Shown: positions 35,043 through 44,844, numbered from the stretch's first letter. The stretch: DNA of 64,000 bases from Microbulbifer sp. Q7 (GCF_001639145.1 NZ_LROY01000002.1:1210501-1274500); one strand, 5' to 3'. Notes: generated by a model not told the origin, from the sequence alone. Translations and numbers: made by a program.

Positions 35043-37022
35043 TTGTCCACCGAACACCAATCGCGCAGCGGCGCGCAGCAGCAGGCACCCTACGGAAGCT
35101 GGCCATCGGCGATCAATGCAGAGTTGCTCACCGCCGGAAACGTGCGCCTGAGTGAAGCACGCCTGTTCAACGGCAATGCCTACTGGCTGGAGTCCCGCCC
35201 GGCAGAAAAAGGCCGCTCGGTACTGGTGGAGTGTGCACTGCAGGGAGCGACTCCGGTAAAGCGCGATCTGCTGCCCGCCCCCCTCAGTGTCCGTTCCAAA
35301 GCCCACGAATACGGCGGCGCCGCGTACACGGTCGCCGGTGCAGAGGTATTTTTTGTCCTCGCCGCCGATCAGCGCATTTACCGTATGCCGCTGGCGGGTG
35401 GCGCTCCCGAGCCGATCACCCCGGAAGGCCCTTACCACTACGCCGATCTGCAGGTTGACCCACTGCGCAACCGGCTGATCTGCGTGCAGGAAGACGAGAG
35501 CCATGCTGACCGCGAAGCCGTCGCGCGCCTGATTGCCATCGACCTCACGCCCACACAGCAGGACGCCCGCATCACCACCTTGGTGGAAGGTGCCGACTTC
35601 TATTCCAACCCGGCACTCAACCCCGATGGATCGCAACTCAGCTTTCTGCAATGGCAGCACCCGAATATGCCCTGGGATGCCACCGAGTTGATGCTTGCAG
35701 ACCTGGATGAAAACGGCGGTATCAAAACCACTCGCCGGATTGCCGGAGGCAATAACGAATCCATCTTCCAGCCCCAGTGGTCCCCCGCGGGGCAGCTGTT
35801 TTATGTCTCTGATCGCAATAACTGGTGGAACCTGTATCACGTTGGGAGTGAAGCACCGTTATGGCAAGTCGATGCAGAATTTGCCACGCCGCAGTGGGTG
35901 TTCGGCATGTCCACCTACGGTTTCCTCGGCGATCAGAAAATATTCTGTACTTTTTCCCAGGCGGGTATCTGGCAACTGGCACTGATCGATCTGAACACCG
36001 GCAAAGCGGAGACGCTTGCGCACCCCGGCTGCGATTTTGAAAGCATCCGTTGCGACGGCAAGCGGGCGCTGTTTATTGCCAGCGGGGCGACGGACTTCCC
36101 GTGCGTTTCGCTGTTTGATGGAGAAGACAACACCTTTTCCGTGCTCGCCAGCAGCAGTGCCACGCCGGTCGATCCCCACTGGTTTTCCGCCGCCCAGCCT
36201 GTTTCCTTCCAAGTGGGCGAACGCGAGGTACACGGCTTTTATTACCCGCCGCACAACCCGGGATTCAAAGCGCCGGAAGGTGAGAAACCACCGCTCATCG
36301 TGTTCGGCCACGGCGGCCCAACCGGCGCCACATCCGCCGGCCTCAACCTCAAAGTCCAGTACTGGACCAGCCGCGGTTTCGCCATCCTGGATGTCAACTA
36401 TTCCGGCAGCACCGGCTATGGCCGCGCCTACCGGGATCGGCTGAAGGACAACTGGGGGGTAATCGATGTCGAGGATGTCTGTGCCGGCGCAGAATATCTG
36501 GTTTCGCAAGGGCTGGCCGACCCCGCCCGCCTGCTGATCAAGGGTGGCAGCGCCGGTGGTTATACCGTGCTCGCCGCACTCACCTTTCACAGCACCTTCT
36601 CGGCAGGCGCCAGCCATTACGGCATTGGCGACCTCACTACCCTCGCCCGGGACACCCACAAGTTTGAATCGCGCTACCTCGATAAGCTTGTCGGCCCGTG
36701 GCCGCAGACGGAGCCCGTTTACCGGGCGCGCTCGCCGATCAACCATATTGAACAGCTCAACTGCCCGGTGATCTTTTTCCAGGGTATGGAAGACAAAGTG
36801 GTTCCGCCCAACCAAGCAGAGGCCATGGTCAACGCGCTGAAAGAGCGCGGCCTGCCGGTGGCCTACATTACCTTTGCCGAGGAAGGCCACGGATTCCGCA
36901 GCGCGGACAGCATCAAAATGGCTTTGGAGGGAGAGCTGGAATTTTACAGCCGCGTGTTCAACTTCCCCCTGCCCGAAGCCGGCCCCGGCATCAAAATCCA
37001 TAACCTTGAGGGCAAGCCATAA
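35043..37022 (+). CDS. Prolyl oligopeptidase family (S9) peptidase
   Basis: This 659-residue cytoplasmic enzyme has an N-terminal beta-propeller (about residues 40-390) that limits access to the active site, and a C-terminal alpha/beta hydrolase domain. The nucleophile is Ser503 in KGGSAGGYT; the acid is Asp in MEDKVVPP, and the base is His in EEGHGF. Earlier in-frame ATGs exist (34905, 34983). The TTG at 35043 was preferred because AAAGGAG lies eight bases before it and the extra residues lack family similarity. greB overlaps its stop codon by one base (TAATG), so translation is coupled. Confidence 0.9.
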   Translation: MSTEHQSRSGAQQQAPYGSWPSAINAELLTAGNVRLSEARLFNGNAYWLESRPAEKGRSVLVECALQGATPVKRDLLPAPLSVRSKAHEYGGAAYTVAGAEVFFVLAADQRIYRMPLAGGAPEPITPEGPYHYADLQVDPLRNRLICVQEDESHADREAVARLIAIDLTPTQQDARITTLVEGADFYSNPALNPDGSQLSFLQWQHPNMPWDATELMLADLDENGGIKTTRRIAGGNNESIFQPQWSPAGQLFYVSDRNNWWNLYHVGSEAPLWQVDAEFATPQWVFGMSTYGFLGDQKIFCTFSQAGIWQLALIDLNTGKAETLAHPGCDFESIRCDGKRALFIASGATDFPCVSLFDGEDNTFSVLASSSATPVDPHWFSAAQPVSFQVGEREVHGFYYPPHNPGFKAPEGEKPPLIVFGHGGPTGATSAGLNLKVQYWTSRGFAILDVNYSGSTGYGRAYRDRLKDNWGVIDVEDVCAGAEYLVSQGLADPARLLIKGGSAGGYTVLAALTFHSTFSAGASHYGIGDLTTLARDTHKFESRYLDKLVGPWPQTEPVYRARSPINHIEQLNCPVIFFQGMEDKVVPPNQAEAMVNALKERGLPVAYITFAEEGHGFRSADSIKMALEGELEFYSRVFNFPLPEAGPGIKIHNLEGKP

Positions 37023-37534
37023 TGGGCCGCTGGCGACCGCCGCGCCCCCGAGGCTCGCGCTATATCACCCCGGAAGGTGCGGCGCGCATGCGCGCGGAAG
37101 TGAAGTTCCTGTGGGAAGAAGAGCGCCCCCGTGTGACCCAGGCAGTGAGCGACGCAGCCAAGCTCGGCGATCGCAGCGAAAACGCGGACTACATCTACGG
37201 CAAAAAAAGACTGCGGGAAATTGACAGCAGGGTGCGTTTTCTCACCAAGCGGCTGGAGGAAATCACCGTGGTCGATCGCATTCCCGACGATCGCGAAAAA
37301 GTATTTTTCGGTGCCTGGGTGACCCTGGAAGACGATGCAGGAAAAATCGTGAAATACCGTATTGTCGGCCCCGACGAGTTCAACGTGAAGGAAGGCCTGA
37401 TTTCCATGGACTCGCCCGTTGCCCGCGCACTGATTGGCAAGCGGCTGGACGATGAAATTGACATCCAGCAAATGGAACAGTGGGTGACCTACTACATTGT
37501 GGCCATCGACTACCCTGCCCCCAACTCACCCTGA
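37022..37534 (+). CDS. greB: Transcription elongation factor GreB
   Basis: This factor stimulates RNA cleavage in backtracked RNA polymerase. The 170-residue protein has the N-terminal coiled coil with the acidic tip (AAKLGDRSENADYIYGKKRLREID) and the C-terminal FKBP-like domain (VFFGAWVTLEDDAG, YRIVGPDEFN, SPVARALIGK). Basic residues at the N-terminus fit GreB rather than GreA. It starts inside the stop of the S9 peptidase gene and ends nine bases into the convergent azlD gene. Confidence 0.95.
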   Translation: MGRWRPPRPRGSRYITPEGAARMRAEVKFLWEEERPRVTQAVSDAAKLGDRSENADYIYGKKRLREIDSRVRFLTKRLEEITVVDRIPDDREKVFFGAWVTLEDDAGKIVKYRIVGPDEFNVKEGLISMDSPVARALIGKRLDDEIDIQQMEQWVTYYIVAIDYPAPNSP

Positions 37535-37879
37535 CGCAGTGACCGTACCCAGTACTATCACGGCGCCATACACGGCCACGCCGGCGAATACCGGCCAACC
37601 CAGGGACTGGGTGCGCTTCCACACCACGTAGGTCACCAGTACGCCCATTGCCGTAGCCAACCATGCGGCCGGCGTACTGGATGCCGGCACCAGCGACACA
37701 CCAAACATGGCCGCGATCATCAACGGCCCCAGTACCGTGAGCCAGGGCGGCATTGCATCGAGTGAATTGGCGGCCTGTTTACGCACCAGATGGCGCCGCA
37801 TCCACAGCAGCGGGAGTGCGCGCATCATCAGCGTGCCAACCGCGGTCACCAGCAGTGCCAGCCAGAGTTTGCTATCCAT
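37526..37879 (-). CDS. azlD: AzlD-type small subunit of a branched-chain amino acid exporter
   Basis: This 117-residue protein has about four transmembrane helices and the AzlD signature: MRALPLLWMRRH, then PPWLTVLGPLMIAAMFGVSL and ATAMGVLVTYVVWKRTQSL. It partners AzlC in branched-chain amino acid efflux. The ATG at 37879 was chosen over an earlier in-frame start, as it gives the usual N-terminus. It overlaps the azlC stop by eight bases, consistent with translational coupling. Confidence 0.9.
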   Translation of the reverse strand: MDSKLWLALLVTAVGTLMMRALPLLWMRRHLVRKQAANSLDAMPPWLTVLGPLMIAAMFGVSLVPASSTPAAWLATAMGVLVTYVVWKRTQSLGWPVFAGVAVYGAVIVLGTVTASG

Positions 37880-38618
37880 CCTTCGTCTCCCCTCCCCGGC
37901 GCACCCGGTCACGGGACAAAATGCTCAAGCCGTAATACACCAGCGCGCCGGCCACAGCCGCAATGGGAATCGCGGCATTCTTCATGCCGTAAAAGGCAAA
38001 CAGGAGTGCGACCATGACGGTGGCGCCCAAGGTGATGGCCCACAGCCTGGAGGCAAACTTGGGGGCCAACAGCACCAGAAACAGTGCAGGAAGGGCAAAC
38101 GGCATCACCTCGCCCAGTAATGGCCAGCGCTGCGTGAGCTCCTTGCCGGCCACGGCGCCCAGCGCGGTGCCGCCAATCCAGCTGAACCAGGCCACCAGGG
38201 ACGCTCCGACAAACCAGCCCACACGATCATGTGCCGGTAGTTGTGGCAACCGCACATGGGACAGGGCAAAAATCTGATCGGTCAGCCCGTGCATCAACCA
38301 CGGCCACCAGCGGCTGCTGGTCAGCCAGGGGGCAATATTTGGCCCGTACACCACGTGACGGGCATTGATCAACAGCGTCATGACCACCACAAACCACAGC
38401 GGTGCGCCGGCCGCCACCATCGCCACAAACAGAAACTGCGAGGCACCGGCGTACACCAGGGTGGAAATGAGCACCGCTTCCCAGCCCGTAAAGCCGGCTT
38501 GTACGGCGATCAGGCCAAAAGAAATCGCAACGGGTATATAGCCCCCGAGCAAGGGGATCGCCTCACGGGCACCCAGTTGCCACGAGCGGAGTCCACGAGG
38601 GGCAGCCTGCAAGGTCAA
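37872..38618 (-). CDS. azlC: AzlC family branched-chain amino acid permease
   Basis: This is a 248-residue large subunit of the AzlCD exporter with about six helices and motifs YIPVAISFGLIAVQAGFT, YAGASQFLFVAMVAAG and INARHVVYGP. The longest open frame begins at 38690, but that start falls inside the terminator of the upstream gene. The TTG at 38618 has AAGGA seven bases upstream and is preferred. azlD follows with an 8-base overlap. Confidence 0.88.
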   Translation of the reverse strand: MTLQAAPRGLRSWQLGAREAIPLLGGYIPVAISFGLIAVQAGFTGWEAVLISTLVYAGASQFLFVAMVAAGAPLWFVVVMTLLINARHVVYGPNIAPWLTSSRWWPWLMHGLTDQIFALSHVRLPQLPAHDRVGWFVGASLVAWFSWIGGTALGAVAGKELTQRWPLLGEVMPFALPALFLVLLAPKFASRLWAITLGATVMVALLFAFYGMKNAAIPIAAVAGALVYYGLSILSRDRVRRGGETKDG

Positions 38619-38668
38619 ACGCCGATCCTTTCGCTTGCCAGCGCCACGCGCCGGGTAGGTTGAAAAAC

Positions 38669-38708
38669 ACAAAGCCCCGGCAGTCATCACCGGCTGCCAG
38701 GGCTTTTT
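38669..38708 (-). terminator. Terminator of the acyl-CoA dehydrogenase gene
   Basis: The sequence forms an interrupted stem (AAAGCCC...GGGCTTT with inner GGCAG/CTGCC) about 30 bases after the dehydrogenase stop. On the minus strand it runs into GGGGCTTTGTGTTTTT. A T-run on the plus strand makes it plausible in both directions. Confidence 0.7.
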
Positions 38709-38736
38709 CGGTAAGTTTAAGCGGTTAGCTCACGAA

Positions 38737-39894
38737 TTAACGCACGCCCTCTAACAGGTGCCGCGCGATAATCAGTCGCTGGATTTCGCTGGTGCCCTCA
38801 TAGATGGTAGTGATGCGTACATCCCTCGCCATGCGCTCCAGCGGAAACTCGCGGGTATAACCCACACCGCCGTGCATCTGCAGTGCCACGTAGCAGGCTT
38901 CATTGGCTTTTTCAGACGCGTACAGCTTGGCCATGGACGCCGCCGGGCCAAACGGCTGGCCGGCATCTTTTTGCCAGGCCGCCTGCAGCAGCAACAAGCG
39001 CGCCGCTTCCATCTCAGTGTACTTGTCCGCGAGCTGCCACTGCAGCCCCTGGAACTGTGCCAGCGGTTTGCCAAACTGCTGGCGCTCCTGCAGGTAGTTC
39101 CGCGCGCAATCCAATGCTTCCAGACCGATCCCCAGCGCGAGCGAACCGATACCAATTCGTCCACCGGCCAGCTCACCGGCGGCAATTCGGAAACCGCGAT
39201 TTTCCTCACCCAGCATATTGGACGCCGGTACACGGCAATCCTCAAACGCCACTTCGTTGGTCACGGACGCCTTCTGGCCCATTTTCTCTTCGGCCTTGCC
39301 GATCACCAGGCCGGGCGTGCCAGCCTCGACCAGAAAGCAGGAAATCCCCTTCCCTTTTGCGGCGGAGGCATCGGTCACCGCCCACACCACAAACACGCCG
39401 GCAAATTCTGCACTGCTGATAAACAGCTTGCTGCCGTTCAACACGTAGGTATCACCATCGCGGGTTGCCCGGGTACGCATGGCCGCAGCGTCGGAGCCGG
39501 AACTGGGTTCGGTCAGGCAAAAAGAGCCGGCGGCATACTCACCGCTGCAGATTTTGGGCAGGAAATAATTCTTCTGCGCGTCGGTGCCCATCGCCTGAAT
39601 CACTTCCGCCACCATATTGGTTACCGAAGTCGTGGTCGCGGTAGAGCCGCAACCGCGGGCAATTTCTGCGATGGCAAGACTGAACGCAATGGTACCGGCA
39701 CCGGTACCGCCGTATTCCGGATCGATATTGATCCCCATGAAACCAAGTTCTGCCAGCTCCTTGAGCTTTTGCAAAAACAGCGAGCGATTGCCGGTCTTGT
39801 CCAGCTCGGCAGCGATGGGCTTCAGTTCGCTTTGTGCAAACTGGCGCGCCGCCTCCTGAATCATCTGTTGCTCGTCACTCAGCTCAAAATTCAT
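38737..39894 (-). CDS. Acyl-CoA dehydrogenase (short/branched-chain type)
   Basis: This 385-residue FAD enzyme has catalytic Glu366 in TTIYEGTSEIQRLIIARHLL, GSFCLTEPSSGSDAAAM in the FAD/substrate region, and the C-terminal MHGGVGYTREFPLERMARD. The position of the catalytic Glu in helix K matches short-chain, isobutyryl and 2-methylbutyryl-CoA dehydrogenases rather than isovaleryl or long-chain types. The substrate cannot be fixed from sequence alone. The AzlCD exporter gene downstream hints at branched-chain metabolism. Confidence 0.9.
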   Translation of the reverse strand: MNFELSDEQQMIQEAARQFAQSELKPIAAELDKTGNRSLFLQKLKELAELGFMGINIDPEYGGTGAGTIAFSLAIAEIARGCGSTATTTSVTNMVAEVIQAMGTDAQKNYFLPKICSGEYAAGSFCLTEPSSGSDAAAMRTRATRDGDTYVLNGSKLFISSAEFAGVFVVWAVTDASAAKGKGISCFLVEAGTPGLVIGKAEEKMGQKASVTNEVAFEDCRVPASNMLGEENRGFRIAAGELAGGRIGIGSLALGIGLEALDCARNYLQERQQFGKPLAQFQGLQWQLADKYTEMEAARLLLLQAAWQKDAGQPFGPAASMAKLYASEKANEACYVALQMHGGVGYTREFPLERMARDVRITTIYEGTSEIQRLIIARHLLEGVR

Positions 39895-39947
39895 GGTCTT
39901 CTCACCTCGCTCTCAATAGTTGCGGTGACCTTGTGGGTCGTCGCTTG

Positions 39948-40937
39948 TTATTTACCTTGTGGGTTATTTTCTTTTTGCACAATGGGATCTACGGGTTGCC
40001 CGCTGCCTCGCAGCAACAGCCGCTTCAGCGCACCCTGCTGTATCGCCACGCCCAGCAAAATCAGTGCGAGACCGGCAATGGTGGCGAGCTGAATTTTCTC
40101 GCCCACCAGCAGCGCAATCAGCAGCAGCGAAAGCGGCGGTGACAGGTAGATGAAATTACTAATGCGGGCCGTATTGTCGCAGGTCATCATCGCCGCCTGC
40201 CACAACAGGAAGGCAATACCCATCTCAAACAGACCCACATACAGGGCCCCCAGCCAGCCCGCCAATGGCGGCCACTGCCAGGGTTCACCCCACCCCTGCC
40301 AGACGGTGACGCCGGCCAGCCACGGCAGTCCACAGCAGCAGGTCAGAAAAAGATTAACCGCTGCGTTGCCGCCAATGCGGGTGTTCAGCAGCCAGTAGCA
40401 GGACCAGATCAAGGTACTGAGCAAGGCCAGGGCCACGCCCAGGGGCTCATCGAACTCCAGCCCGAGCAGGTTGCCACCGGTGGCAATCACCAGTACCCCG
40501 CCGTAACAGACCACCCCCGCCAGCAAATCCTGCCGCCGCAACTTTTGCTTGAGTAGCGGCACGGAGAGCAGCGCCAGTAGTACACCCCAGGTGTAATTCA
40601 ACGGCTGCGCCTGCTGCGCAGGCAGTAGCTTGTAAGCGTGAAACAGCGTGAGGTAATAAAGAAAGGGATTGCAAAAACCCAGCGCAATATACCAGCGGTA
40701 ATTGCGCCGCCAGCTCGCACGAATTTCGCCGGCGCGTCGCTGCCAGAGGATGGCACCCAGCATAAACAGCGCCGACACCACCGATGCAATACTGACCAGC
40801 TGTAGGGGGGTCAGGTATTGCAGCGACAGCTTGAACGCACTCGCCACGGTGGACCAGCACAGTACCGCAGCCAGGGCCAACATGGTGGCCCGGCGATTGG
40901 CGGCACTGGCGGCGCTATGCGATACCCCGGGGGTCAC
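39948..40937 (-). CDS. EamA family (DMT) transporter
   Basis: This 329-residue membrane protein has ten transmembrane helices in two EamA repeats (about residues 19-150 and 160-300). Motifs include ALAAVLCWSTVASAFKLSL, YYLTLFHAYKLLPAQQAQPLNY and IYLSPPLSLLLIALLVGEKI. Such proteins often export amino acids or metabolites. The start is GTG; an internal ATG at codon 19 is an alternative. It ends 53 bases upstream of the acyl-CoA dehydrogenase start on the same strand. Confidence 0.88.
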   Translation of the reverse strand: MTPGVSHSAASAANRRATMLALAAVLCWSTVASAFKLSLQYLTPLQLVSIASVVSALFMLGAILWQRRAGEIRASWRRNYRWYIALGFCNPFLYYLTLFHAYKLLPAQQAQPLNYTWGVLLALLSVPLLKQKLRRQDLLAGVVCYGGVLVIATGGNLLGLEFDEPLGVALALLSTLIWSCYWLLNTRIGGNAAVNLFLTCCCGLPWLAGVTVWQGWGEPWQWPPLAGWLGALYVGLFEMGIAFLLWQAAMMTCDNTARISNFIYLSPPLSLLLIALLVGEKIQLATIAGLALILLGVAIQQGALKRLLLRGSGQPVDPIVQKENNPQGK

Positions 40938-40985
40938 TCAACTCGTTCCAATAACGGCATTCAGGTACAGCACTCCGTCCCGCGG

Positions 40986-41489
40986 TTATCGCTTGCCCGA
41001 CTTGGGCTCAGGGTCCGGCACGGCAACGGAAGTATCGGTTTTTACTTCCTGCATCACGACATAGGTGTGGGTTTCGCGAACGCCCGGTACCGATGCCAGT
41101 TTCTCGCCGAGGAATCGGCGGTAACCGAGCATATCCTTAATACGGATTTTTACCAGGTAATCGAAACCACCGGCCACCATATGGCATTCCTGAACCTCTT
41201 CGAGACCGGAAACATGTTTGTTGAACGCTTCCAGTGTCCCTGTAGCGGTATCCGACAGGGATACCTGGATATACACCACAAGGCCCGCATCAACCTTGAG
41301 GGGATCCAGCAGTGCCACGTACTCCTGGATGAATCCTTCGCGCTCAAGGCGCTTCACGCGCTCAAGACAGGGCGTTGGACTCAGGTTGACCCTACGGGCC
41401 AACTCAACGTTAGGCAGGCGGCCAGCGCGCTGCAGAATGCGCAGAATCTGGCGATCAATACGGTCCAGATCTTCCAACTTCCGAGACAT
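40986..41489 (-). CDS. Leucine-responsive regulator Lrp-like (probable putA regulator)
   Basis: This 167-residue protein is close to E. coli Lrp. Shared patterns are LDRIDRQILRILQRAGRLPNVELA, the recognition helix LSPTPCLERVKRLEREGFI, EVQECHMVAGGFDYLVKIR and PGVRETHTYVVMQEVK. It is divergent from putA with 139 bases between the start codons. PutA here lacks its own DNA-binding domain, so this protein is the likely proline-responsive activator, as for PutR/Lrp-type regulators elsewhere. That role is inferred from context. Confidence 0.9.
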   Translation of the reverse strand: MSRKLEDLDRIDRQILRILQRAGRLPNVELARRVNLSPTPCLERVKRLEREGFIQEYVALLDPLKVDAGLVVYIQVSLSDTATGTLEAFNKHVSGLEEVQECHMVAGGFDYLVKIRIKDMLGYRRFLGEKLASVPGVRETHTYVVMQEVKTDTSVAVPDPEPKSGKR

Positions 41490-41628
41490 AACAAAATACC
41501 CTACTGGTGATTAAGCGGATAAGCCCTATATTTAACCACATCAATCCCCAATATGGCGATTAATTCTGGAACATTTCCCACATAATCCGGTTTTTTATCC
41601 TGCACCCAATTCTAGTATGGGAGTCCAC

Positions 41629-44600
41629 ATGACTACACACTTCTCCGGAGACCTGCACAACGCCCGCCAGAAGGCTCGAGAATACCTGCACGCCGACGAA
41701 AACCAGTGCGTCAGTGAGCTCCTCGCCGCGCCCCGCCCCGGGGAAGCCCTGCGGGAAAAGATCCTCGCGACCGCGAGCGAGCTGGTAGTCAAATCCCGCG
41801 AGCAGCGCAGCAAGCGCGGCACCTTAGACGCGTTCCTGCAGCAGTTCGGCCTGTCCAACAAGGAAGGCGTGGCCCTGATGTGCCTGGCGGAATCCCTGTT
41901 GCGGGTTCCGGACGCCGATACCGCCGACAAGCTGATCGCAGAAAAAGTCCACTCCGGCAACTGGTCCAGCCACCGCGGCCAGTCCGACTCCCTGTTCGTC
42001 AATGCCTCCACCTGGGGCCTGATGCTCACCGGCAACATCGTGGAACTGGACCCGGACATTACCGAGCAGCCCTCCAACTGGATGAAGCGCATGGTCAGCC
42101 GCATGGGCGAGCCCATGGTCCGCACCTCCATGATGCAGGCGATGAAAATCATGGGCGGGCAGTACGTTTTGGGCCGCACCATCAAGGAAGCCCTGAAGCG
42201 CGGCCCTGCTGAAAACAAGCCGGGCACCCGTTTCTCCTTCGACATGCTGGGCGAAGGCGCGCGCACCATGGCCGACGCCGAACGCTACTTCAACGCCTAC
42301 ATGATGGCCATCGAAGCCATCGGCGCGGACAACCTGAAGAAAGACCCGGACCTGCGCAACGTGGTGGAAGCCAATGGTATTTCCATCAAGCTGTCGGCAC
42401 TGCACCCCCGCTACAGCGAACTGCAGCGCGAACGGGTAATGAATGAGCTGCTGCCGCGGGTGAAAGAGCTGTGCCTCGCCGCAGCCAAGTTCGACATGGG
42501 CCTGAACATCGACGCCGAGGAAGCCGACCGCCTCGATATCTCGCTGGATATTTTTGAGGCTCTCGCCCGCGCTCCGGAGCTGCAAGACTGGCAGGGCCTC
42601 GGCTTTGTACTGCAGGCCTACCAGAAGCGCTCCCCACATGTGGCAGACTGGCTGATCGCCCTCGGCCGCGACACCGGCCGCAAACTGATGGTGCGCCTAG
42701 TAAAAGGTGCCTACTGGGATACCGAGATCAAGCACGCCCAGCAGATGGGACTGACCGACTACCCGGTGTACACCCGCAAGTGCCACACCGACCTGTCTTA
42801 CCAGGTGTGCGCGAAGAAACTGCTGGATGCCCGCGATGCGATCTATCCGCAGTTCGCCACCCACAACGCCTACACCGTGGGCCTGATCCTGGAACTGGCG
42901 GGTAACGCCGACAACTACGAATTCCAGCGCCTGCACGGTATGGGTCACCTGCTCTACGACCAGATTGAAGCGGTGCATGGCAAGCGTGTGCCGGTGCGGG
43001 TTTACGCACCGGTCGGTGCACACAAGGACCTGCTTCCTTACCTGGTTCGTCGACTGCTGGAGAACGGCGCGAACAGTTCGTTCGTCAACCGTTTTATGGA
43101 CGAGAAGACCCCGGTGAGCGAGCTGGTGCAGGACACCCTCAAACAAAGTGAATCCTGCAACCCCTACCGCCACCCGGAAATTCCGGTGCCCGCCGACATT
43201 TACATCGGCCACGAGGCGCTGCCACGCAAGAACTCCCACGGCATCGAGTTGACCGACCCCATTGCGGTCGAACCAATGCAGCAGGCAGTTGCAGCCACCA
43301 CCGGGGCCTCCTGGGCCGGCGGTCCGATCGTCAACGGCGTCACCAGCAAGGGCGACCAGACCGTGGTCAACCCGGCCAGCGGCGAACCCGTGGGCCACAC
43401 TGCGGATACCGACGCTGCCCAGATCGACCAGGCGTTTACCGCCGCCGCCGACAGCCAGCGCGCCTGGAACCGCCTCGGCGGCAACGCGCGTGCCGACATT
43501 CTGGATAAAGTGGCCGACCTGTACGAGCACCACCTGAATGAGCTGGTGGCAATCATCTGCCGCGAAGCCGGCCGTACACTGAACGACGGTATCTCCGAAG
43601 TCCGCGAAGCCGTCGACTTCTGTCGCTACTACGCCAACGGCGCGCGCAAGCATTTCAGTGAACCCACGATACTGCCCGGCCCCACCGGCGAGAGCAACGA
43701 ACTGAGTCTGTGCGGGCGCGGTGTGTTCGTGTGTATCAGCCCGTGGAACTTCCCGCTGGCAATTTTCACCGGTCAGGTGGTTGCCGCCCTGGCAGCGGGT
43801 AATGGTGTTCTCGCCAAGCCCGCCGAGCAGACACCGTGCATTGCGCACCGCGCCGTACAGCTGATGCATGAAGCCGGTGTACCGAAGAAAATCTTGCACC
43901 TGATTACCGGCACCGGTGCGGCGGTGGGCAAACCCCTGCTGGATGACCCGCGGGTAGCCGGCGTGGCGTTTACCGGTTCCACCGAAACCGCCAAGCACAT
44001 CAACATGCAGCTGGCAGCCAAAGACGGCCCCATCGTGCCGCTGATCGCCGAGACCGGTGGCCAGAATGTGATGATCGTGGACTCCACCGCATTGCCAGAG
44101 CAGGTAGTGGACGACGTGATCCAGTCCGCCTTCCTCAGTGCCGGCCAGCGCTGCTCCGCACTGCGTATCCTGTGTGTTCAGGATGTGATTGCAGACAACC
44201 TGCTGAGCATGCTGAAAGGCGCCTGCGACGAGCTGACCCTGGGCGACCCATCGAAACTCGACACCGATATCGGCCCGGTCATCGATGAAAAAGCCCTGGG
44301 CCTGCTGGAAACGCACCGCACGCGCATGCAGCAGGAAGCCAAGCCCCTGTTTGCCTTTGACGAAGCCAAGCGCCCCCAGCGCGGCACCTTCTTCGGCCCG
44401 CAAGTGGTGGAAATCGAAAACTTCGATCTGCTCAAGCGCGAAGTCTTCGGCCCGTTCCTGCACGTGGTGCGCTTCAAGGCTGAAGAGCTGGAAGACGTGA
44501 TCCGCCGCATCAACGCCACTGGCTACGGCCTGACCTTCGGTCTGCATTCGCGCATCGAAGGCCGCGCCGGTGCCATCTTCAAGCGAGTGGATGCGGGCAA

Positions 44601-44790
44601 CTGCTACGTCAACCGCGACATGGTAGGCGCCGTGGTTGGGGTCAACCCCTTTGGCGGCATGGGCCTGTCCGGCACCGGCCCCAAGGCCGGCGGCCCCCAC
44701 TACCTGTTCCGTTTCGCCAACGAGAAGACCAAGACGGTCAACACTGTGGCAACGGGCGGCAACACCCAGCTGTTCACTTTGGGGCAGTAA
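41629..44790 (+). CDS. putA: Bifunctional proline dehydrogenase/P5C dehydrogenase
   Basis: This enzyme oxidises proline to glutamate in two steps with FAD and NAD+. Its 1053 residues hold the proline dehydrogenase barrel (about 90-480; RLVKGAYWDTEIKHAQ and the VRVYAPVGAHKDLLPYLVRRLLENGANSS region) and the aldehyde dehydrogenase domain (about 560-1030). The catalytic Cys842 lies in AGQRCSALR, with Glu in IAETGGQN. The N-terminal ribbon-helix-helix repressor domain of long PutAs is absent (a type A enzyme). The ATG at 41629 follows GGGAG; the earlier ATG at 41617 lacks a ribosome site. Confidence 0.95.
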   Translation: MTTHFSGDLHNARQKAREYLHADENQCVSELLAAPRPGEALREKILATASELVVKSREQRSKRGTLDAFLQQFGLSNKEGVALMCLAESLLRVPDADTADKLIAEKVHSGNWSSHRGQSDSLFVNASTWGLMLTGNIVELDPDITEQPSNWMKRMVSRMGEPMVRTSMMQAMKIMGGQYVLGRTIKEALKRGPAENKPGTRFSFDMLGEGARTMADAERYFNAYMMAIEAIGADNLKKDPDLRNVVEANGISIKLSALHPRYSELQRERVMNELLPRVKELCLAAAKFDMGLNIDAEEADRLDISLDIFEALARAPELQDWQGLGFVLQAYQKRSPHVADWLIALGRDTGRKLMVRLVKGAYWDTEIKHAQQMGLTDYPVYTRKCHTDLSYQVCAKKLLDARDAIYPQFATHNAYTVGLILELAGNADNYEFQRLHGMGHLLYDQIEAVHGKRVPVRVYAPVGAHKDLLPYLVRRLLENGANSSFVNRFMDEKTPVSELVQDTLKQSESCNPYRHPEIPVPADIYIGHEALPRKNSHGIELTDPIAVEPMQQAVAATTGASWAGGPIVNGVTSKGDQTVVNPASGEPVGHTADTDAAQIDQAFTAAADSQRAWNRLGGNARADILDKVADLYEHHLNELVAIICREAGRTLNDGISEVREAVDFCRYYANGARKHFSEPTILPGPTGESNELSLCGRGVFVCISPWNFPLAIFTGQVVAALAAGNGVLAKPAEQTPCIAHRAVQLMHEAGVPKKILHLITGTGAAVGKPLLDDPRVAGVAFTGSTETAKHINMQLAAKDGPIVPLIAETGGQNVMIVDSTALPEQVVDDVIQSAFLSAGQRCSALRILCVQDVIADNLLSMLKGACDELTLGDPSKLDTDIGPVIDEKALGLLETHRTRMQQEAKPLFAFDEAKRPQRGTFFGPQVVEIENFDLLKREVFGPFLHVVRFKAEELEDVIRRINATGYGLTFGLHSRIEGRAGAIFKRVDAGNCYVNRDMVGAVVGVNPFGGMGLSGTGPKAGGPHYLFRFANEKTKTVNTVATGGNTQLFTLGQ

Positions 44791-44806
44791 ACGCCCCCCA
44801 GTAAAC

Positions 44807-44844
44807 GCACAAAAAAAAGCCCGGACTTCCGGGCTTTTTTGTGC
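44807..44844 (+). terminator. Bidirectional terminator between putA and the curlin-repeat gene
   Basis: GCACAAAAAAAAGCCCGG-ACTT-CCGGGCTTTTTTGTGC: a 7-bp GC core with an A-run before and a T-run after, so both converging genes can use it. Confidence 0.93.

Noticed and set aside
34812-35840. 342-codon minus-strand open frame upstream of the AGCS gene
   Set aside because: It is antisense to the S9 peptidase start and propeller region; the S9 frame has the family motifs and a good ribosome site.
42697-44700. 667-codon open frame on the minus strand
   Set aside because: It lies entirely antisense to putA, whose domains and catalytic residues are intact. The translated product has low-complexity His/Gly/Val character typical of a GC-rich shadow frame.
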